Shown piece after piece: positions 59,350 through 64,000 of a stretch of 64,000 bases of DNA; positions within the stretch are counted from its first letter, which is position 1, and every line of letters begins with the position of its first letter. The translations under genes were made by a program, and so were the position numbers. The stretch lies in contig JAHDVF020001552.1 of NCBI GenBank assembly GCA_022606425.2, positions 124,001-188,000 on the forward strand. The letters are read 5' to 3'. This DNA is from Lepidostoma basale. Taxonomy: Eukaryota; Arthropoda; Insecta; Trichoptera; Lepidostomatidae. The notes beneath the pieces are model-generated. The model was not told the DNA's origin and searched no databases. It saw only the letters and a list, made by a program, of their open reading frames with translations.

Positions 59350-60715
59350 CAACAAAAAATATGTTTGAAAGAAACCCGTCCTTAATTTAGCGTCAAAATA
59401 ATATTAAACGTTACGATACGAACTACTTATGTCACCATCTTGTACGCAATGATAAGTTTTTATGTTAAAATGAAAGTAGTATTTCTTGTATTTCAATTTC
59501 CATCTGCTCTAAAAATATAGAAAAAATGCTGAAAGTAGATATGTTCTACGTGAACTGAACGCAGCGAGCTATTATATTGGAAACGTTTTCCACAAACGGC
59601 GCTAAAGCGTCTTCAACTTTGGGGTTAAGACAACTACGTGAATCGGTTACAAAAAATAAAGAAAGGGATGTGAACTAAATGTGAGATTTCAACCCCGATT
59701 GAAGCAGACAAGGGGGTGAAAAGGGTTTTAGGAAAATATTTGAGGAAGTAAATCCGGAACAAAATATTTTCCTCATTTGATCAAGGTAAATAGATTTTAG
59801 AAAACTGGATACAAATAATTGTTTTTCCGCTTTTCTGATTTGTACGGCGGCCATTGTAAGCGCCGAGGTTTCAAATAAATAATTCGCTTAATTGTGAACT
59901 TGCAAGAATTTTCCCCCGTTGGAGCACGGCTCGACTCTTCGCAATAACTGAAAAACACCTGACTTATCAGGAAAAATGATTCTATGTAAAGAAATTATTC
60001 ACTTATCATTTTTCCGGAGAGGAAAATCTTTGATTTACGATTGACTCCAATATAAAAAATTCTTTGAATAATTCGATTCCGAATACTGGATATTATTAGA
60101 AATAAATTGAAATTCGTCTTATTCCATATTTTGAATACATTTTGAAATTTGTGATTAAATCGCGTTTCATTGTTGAATAAGGTACGATAAAACTGAGCCA
60201 TGAATGAATTTTTGATCTTTAATTGGTATACGCAAGCATTTTTTAGAGTGACATTTAAAAACCGTACTTGAGTTTTAGCCTCCTTGATGATTTATTCCTA
60301 GTTCGTAGGCGGCAATTTTTCGAATTTTGCTCCAAGAGATTCGTTCGCCCAATTTAGTCAAATCAGCCATTATCATTATCCACTAGGCACTGCCTAGATC
60401 TTCCTAAAAGTTTTTTTCCCTGTTGGTCTTGGCGCGTACAGGGTCTCCATTAGTCTGGTCTACCTTTTTCGGCATACGTGCCCAATTCATGCTAGGCGAC
60501 CGCCTCTTGTACCTCTTATACCTCTTTGATCCCGCAACACAGATCCAAGGATCAATCTTAGGATTTTTAAACCATTAGATAAATAGTTATTCCTTAAGAG
60601 TCTTGGTCCATGACTCGTACAATTTAGAATCTCGTAAAAAAATGTTTTAAGCATCATTGTATGTATTATATAAAAAATATTTGAACTCCGAAAAGCATAA
60701 ATATATCATTGAATA
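59350..60715. other. No gene recognised; possible old LINE at 60290-60560
   Basis: 60290-60560 minus shows RYKRRSPSMNWARMPKK and DLTKLGERISW, weakly like a LINE C-terminus. 59570-59900 is GC-richer and unique. No firm call. Confidence 0.3.
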
Positions 60716-60761
60716 AACATAATCGCACTCAGTATTACAACAATTCATTTCACCTATCACA

Positions 60762-60806
60762 GACATGTTTTGGTTATAACATAATTTTTTATCAATGTGC
60801 AACAGT
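60762..60806 (-). ncRNA. Hammerhead-like core, family L (left arm), decayed
   Basis: Minus strand: UUGAUAAAAAAUUAUGUUAUAACC, split as UUGAUAA and hairpin remnant, then AAAACAUGUC and UGUGAUAGG. The GAAA box is AAAA. Confidence 0.25.
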
Positions 60807-60881
60807 GCAACAACAATATTTTTTGATGTTACACATTGAAAATCGAAAAAAAAAGTTTATTATCTACAAATTATTAAAAAA

Positions 60882-60920
60882 ACACGACATGTTTCGTAGG
60901 ATACCTCCATTTTCAGGTGT
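60882..60920 (-). ncRNA. Hammerhead-like ribozyme, family K (left arm)
   Basis: Minus strand: ACAC (60917-60920), CUGAAAA, U, GGAGG-UAUC-CUAC (one mispair), GAAA, palindrome ACAUGU, C, GUGU (60882-60885) pairing with ACAC. Core position 8 is A instead of G. Confidence 0.45.
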
Positions 60921-61077
60921 AAATACAAATATCGTATGTAATAAAAACTAAACATAAAAGACTAATATAAAAAAAAAACAGACTTAAAATTCGATACAAT
61001 AATTAAATTATTGTATCGAATTTTAAAGGCGTTTTTTTTATAATTAGTCTTTCTTTGTTTAGTTTTAATTAATATTT

Positions 61078-61115
61078 ACACCTGAAAATGAAGTATCCTC
61101 CGAAACATGTCATGT
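61078..61115 (+). ncRNA. Hammerhead-like ribozyme, family K (right arm)
   Basis: ACAC (61078-61081), CUGAAAA (61082-61088), U, GAAG-UAUC-CUCC (weakened), GAAA (61102-61105), ACAUGU, C 61111, AUGU. Stem I has one mismatch. Confidence 0.42.
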
Positions 61116-61227
61116 TTTTTTAATATTGTGTGGATAATAAACAAAGTTTCTTTCAATTTCCTAAGTGTATTACTATGTAATTCCACAGTGTTAATGCCTT
61201 AGCTTTTAATAATTTGATGTTAAAATT

Positions 61228-61285
61228 TTTTACATTGAAAAAGGCTGTGTTACAACCGAAACGTGTATATGAGGGGTGAAATAAA
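61228..61285 (+). ncRNA. Hammerhead-like core, family L (right arm)
   Basis: UUGAAAA (61235-61241), A, GGCUGUGUUACAACC as a loose hairpin, GAAA (61258-61261), ACGUGU (not a perfect palindrome), then AUAUGAG and GAAATAAAGTGTTG. Weak but in the family layout. Confidence 0.3.
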
Positions 61286-61319
61286 GTGTTGTAATATTAA
61301 GTGCAGTTATATCATAGAA

Positions 61320-62650
61320 TAAATATTCATTATAAGAGCTTGTTTTTTTGTTAACATCACGATTCAACTAACCTACATCACTTGGTTACTCCGAAAGGAT
61401 AGGGAAGATGGATGAAAAGCACGTTCAGCTATCCTAACATTTTAAATTTAACTTTCTAAACATTCGCGTAACGTTTCACGCATGTGCGTCTATTATTCCG
61501 AACTACATCACACTTTCATCGGGATTTCGATATATGTCTACGAAGCTTGCGTTGTTTTACGAATAAATACATTTTAATTGATATACGTACGTTTAAACGT
61601 AAAAAACTATTCTTCATTGGCCCGTGTATAATACGCGTATAAAATTCACACATTAAAATTCAAATTACTTATAAATAATGTAAAATAAAATGCTTTTTTA
61701 CATACAAAAATATTCAAACCCAAAAGCCTATATTTATATTATAAAGCTTTGTATAAATCACAATAAAAGTGCTTAATGCGGTGTCACGTTCGCACGGTCA
61801 CTACAACGGCTATTCGTGTGGCGGACACAATAAACCCGCGAATTATAAAACATCAGAACGCGCAATTTAAAACAGGCGTGAAGATGGCGCGCCCGGCGGA
61901 GCGCCTAATGCGCCCCTACCGCTACCCCCGCACCCCGAAATCATTCTCGCATTATAAAGCCATCATTCATTTCTTTTCTTGTGACACTGCTTCTGATATT
62001 AAAACCTAATACACGGTTACAAACTTATTTCAAGTGTGTCATACTGTTTGGACGTGGTGGGTACTTAAGCACATCTAATTTAAATACTGTAAAACCATTG
62101 CGTCATCATCCTCTCGCACAATCATGCTGAAAATTGTTACTATCAGCAATATACGTTTTTTTTTTAATTTCAGATCTTAACACTGTGGAATTCCACAATG
62201 ATACATTTTTATGAATTAAAACACTGTTTTTTTTCCACTTTTGAATTATTTTTCTCTCGACATATTTCAAAGTCTTTACAAATTCATCATCGGAAAAACG
62301 ATATAAACTGTTTATATTGTTCTTCCAATGATAAATGTGTAAAACCTTCAACGCATGTGAAAAATAAACTCAAAAGTGGAAAATCAGTGTTATAATTCAT
62401 AAAAATTCAACAATATATGTTTTATCATATGGATCTTTTGAATTTGAACATTAAACTTTTTCTGAGTACTACCAATTTTTTTATATGTATTGTTTTATTT
62501 AGATTCAATCCTAAGAATTGTTTTGCAGAAAACATCTTAATTGATACTTGGGATGCCACTAGGCCCTTTAATATCATAGTTTTCCATTGCTCTCTCCATG
62601 TTTTTAGCTATTGACAGCGTGAGATTTTTTTTCCGTCATCGTTTCGGTTT
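61320..62650. other. No gene recognised; GC-richer patch
   Basis: 61775-61945 is GC-richer (GATGGCGCGCCCGGCGGAGC) and unique in the window, with a 77-codon frame (61776-62009) lacking motifs. Two related inverted stretches near 62160-62240 and 62350-62410 (AAAACACTG against AGTGTTATA, AATTCATAAAAATTC) hint at another foldback. Confidence 0.35.
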
Positions 62651-62654
62651 GGCA

Positions 62655-62695
62655 GTCATAGCTATTGCCACTCTACCACGAAGTTCGTCATTGCA
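62655..62695 (-). mobile_element. tRNA-derived SINE, 5' fragment
   Basis: Reversed: GACGAACTTCGTGGTAGAGTGG, given in part as CGTGGTAGAGTGG, matches the head and A box of the SINE at 7855-8092. Only about 40 bases remain. Confidence 0.55.
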
Positions 62696-62774
62696 TTGGA
62701 TTGCTCTTATATTATATAATGAACAATATACAGAAAGTACAAAAAACAAATTAATCTATCAAAAAAAAATTGTT

Positions 62775-62872
62775 ATTTGAAATTACATGAAGGATGGAGT
62801 GCCGCATCGGTTGAAGTACCTATTATTTCTGCCTACCCCTTCAGAAGACGGCGTGATGGTTAGTTAGTTAGA
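62775..62872 (+). pseudogene. RTE-A LINE, last 80 bases
   Basis: ATTATTTCTGCCTACCCCTTC, given in part, then GACGGCGTGATGGTTAGTTA and a GTTA tail (62856-62872). Confidence 0.75.
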
Positions 62873-62879
62873 AATTTCA

Positions 62880-64000
62880 TGGTAGAAGTTCATTGTAAAA
62901 AATGAAAATAAAATTAAAAATGAAAAAATCTTTTTAAAATGCATATTTAGTTAAAATCAATTATTGTCGTGACATTTTAAGTAAATATATACATTTAAAA
63001 AATATTTTTTTACTTTTATTTATCATTTTCATTTTTTAATGTATTGAATATTGAGGAATATCCAGGGCAACGTGGCATTACCAAAATAATCATTCGATAT
63101 CTGGATTTTTTACTTATATGCAAATGAAGATTTTACTAGTAATTTAAACAAATAAAAATCGTTAAATATAGTACACGTTGAAAAGAAAATTCCTTGTTTT
63201 TTTTCTTAATCTGGTTTCAATCGAACATTCAAGAAACGTTTACATTCGGAACACGTTGTTTTTGTGATTTAATTGCTCGTCTCGGGTTTCTTTAAACCTT
63301 TCCTCACCCATCTGCGAGGGAAGCCGCGTGGCCAGCACCTAACAGCACCAATACCTAATGCCGAATCGTTTACATAAATTCGCCGACTATTGTGCTACGA
63401 ATCGGTCGTATAAACGGGAAATTACATCGAATACGGTGGAGTAAAATGCTGTTTTCCACGCCCGTCTAATACTTACTAGGCGCAGTAAGGCCTTGGATTT
63501 TGTTTATGGTGTTATCCATAAAATAGCACTCTCCTCTCCGCGGGACCCCGTATGGAATATTGAACCCCCCGTGGAGACTGTTCCGAGAGCCATGTTACTA
63601 ACATACATTTCCATGCCTTTCCATGTTGTTACAACTCAATTCTTGCAGGAATTTAGATTTAGTAAGAGAAACACCACAATCATATTTTCAGATTAACACT
63701 CAGTTCTATCTTGAAATGGAACTCATTTATATAACTAAACGTCCGAATGTAACTTTTTTTATCCAAAGTAAATATAATAGGGAGTCATTTCATGACAAAT
63801 AAAAGGCGTGATTAATTCGTTTGATAAAAATAAAAAATTGTAGTGAAGTATTCTGGAATAAAAAAAAAACATCTAAGGTTGTCTATCCTCTGAACACTCC
63901 GCATACAGCGAGTTAGATACTCGTAATTTGTTCTTGTTTTAATCGCCCCAAAAAAGCTTTTTTAAACGTGAAAATAAAAGTAATATTATTACATACCGTA
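62880..64000. other. No gene recognised
   Basis: A tiny RTE-A-like stretch (63048-63095, GAGGAATATCCAGGGCAACG) is too short to call. 63290-63640 is GC-richer and perhaps unique host sequence; the 67-codon frame 63493-63696 has no recognised motif. Confidence 0.35.

Larger units (their letters stand above)
60862..61150. repeat. Family K foldback element
   Basis: Inverted repeat with arms of about 140 bases. The centre is a 38-base palindrome (AATTCGATACAATAATT and its complement, 60989-61025). Unlike families A and F, the inner sequence between the two ribozymes is long and itself inverted, so this copy preserves the part upstream of the ribozyme. Confidence 0.85.
60720..61310. repeat. Family L foldback containing a family K foldback
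   Basis: Outer arms: CACTCAGTATTACAACAATT with CACCTATCACAGACATGTTTTGGTT (in part) on the left (60725-60777), and AACCGAAACGTGTATATGAG with GAAATAAAGTGTTGTAATAT on the right (61254-61300). The family K foldback (60862-61150) lies inside. Confidence 0.6.

Overview
This window looks like a repeat-dense, AT-rich stretch of an arthropod (most likely insect) nuclear genome. The evidence is two mariner transposons, many 5'-truncated LINE copies whose reverse transcriptase and endonuclease resemble insect RTE- and jockey/CR1-type elements, tRNA-derived SINEs, and very long AT-rich spacers without long reading frames. I found no convincing complete host protein gene. The two places that look like host regulatory or exon sequence are a GC-rich block with a TATA box (about 37.86-38.13 kb) and a CpG-rich block that ends in a splice donor (about 56.2-56.54 kb).

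Layout. 0-4 kb: LINE 3' fragments and the first small ribozyme-bearing repeats. 4-15 kb: foldback repeats, two mariner copies in opposite orientations (5121-6392 and 13666-14947), a long foldback MITE-like element (9929-10617), SINEs and LINE ends. 15-24 kb: foldback elements and the best LINE copy, with one open frame of 859 codons at 19357-21936 (minus). 24-31 kb: a dense cluster of foldbacks of at least five families. 32-34 kb: a 5'-truncated jockey-like LINE. 34-45 kb: a TIR element (35291-35703), LINE ends, nested insertions (39.1-40.1 kb and 43.8-44.5 kb) and a very well formed ribozyme (41151-41196). 45-64 kb: more LINE ends and SINEs, the CpG-rich candidate exon, two tandem foldbacks (57.6-58.07 kb) and a foldback nested in another foldback (60.7-61.3 kb).

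Main discovery. At least nine unrelated-looking small repeat families, here named A, B, C, D, F, G, H, I and K/L, share one RNA design: a CUGANGA-like box, one extra base (U or A), a short hairpin, GAAA, a short self-complementary segment (ACCGGU, ACAUGU or ACAGCUGU, depending on the family), then C or U. This is the catalytic core of a type I hammerhead ribozyme with a loopless stem III that could only form between two molecules. In the better copies the flanks also pair as stem I, for example AAUAUCA with UGAUAUU at 41151-41196. Most copies are head-to-head inverted pairs with the two ribozymes pointing outward, and an AATAAA box lies a few bases past the predicted cut in several families. 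Hammerheads with minimal stem III are known from Penelope-like retroelements and animal retrozymes, so these are probably non-autonomous relatives. No Penelope reverse transcriptase or GIY-YIG gene is visible here.

Relations between elements. LINEs have inserted into foldbacks (target duplications visible at 43902/44419 and 39493/39897), which gives a relative age order. Both mariner copies carry the same frameshift before the first catalytic aspartate, so they appear to have been moved by a transposase supplied elsewhere. LINE group names used below (RTE-A, RTE-B, RTE-C) are local labels for this window, not database names.
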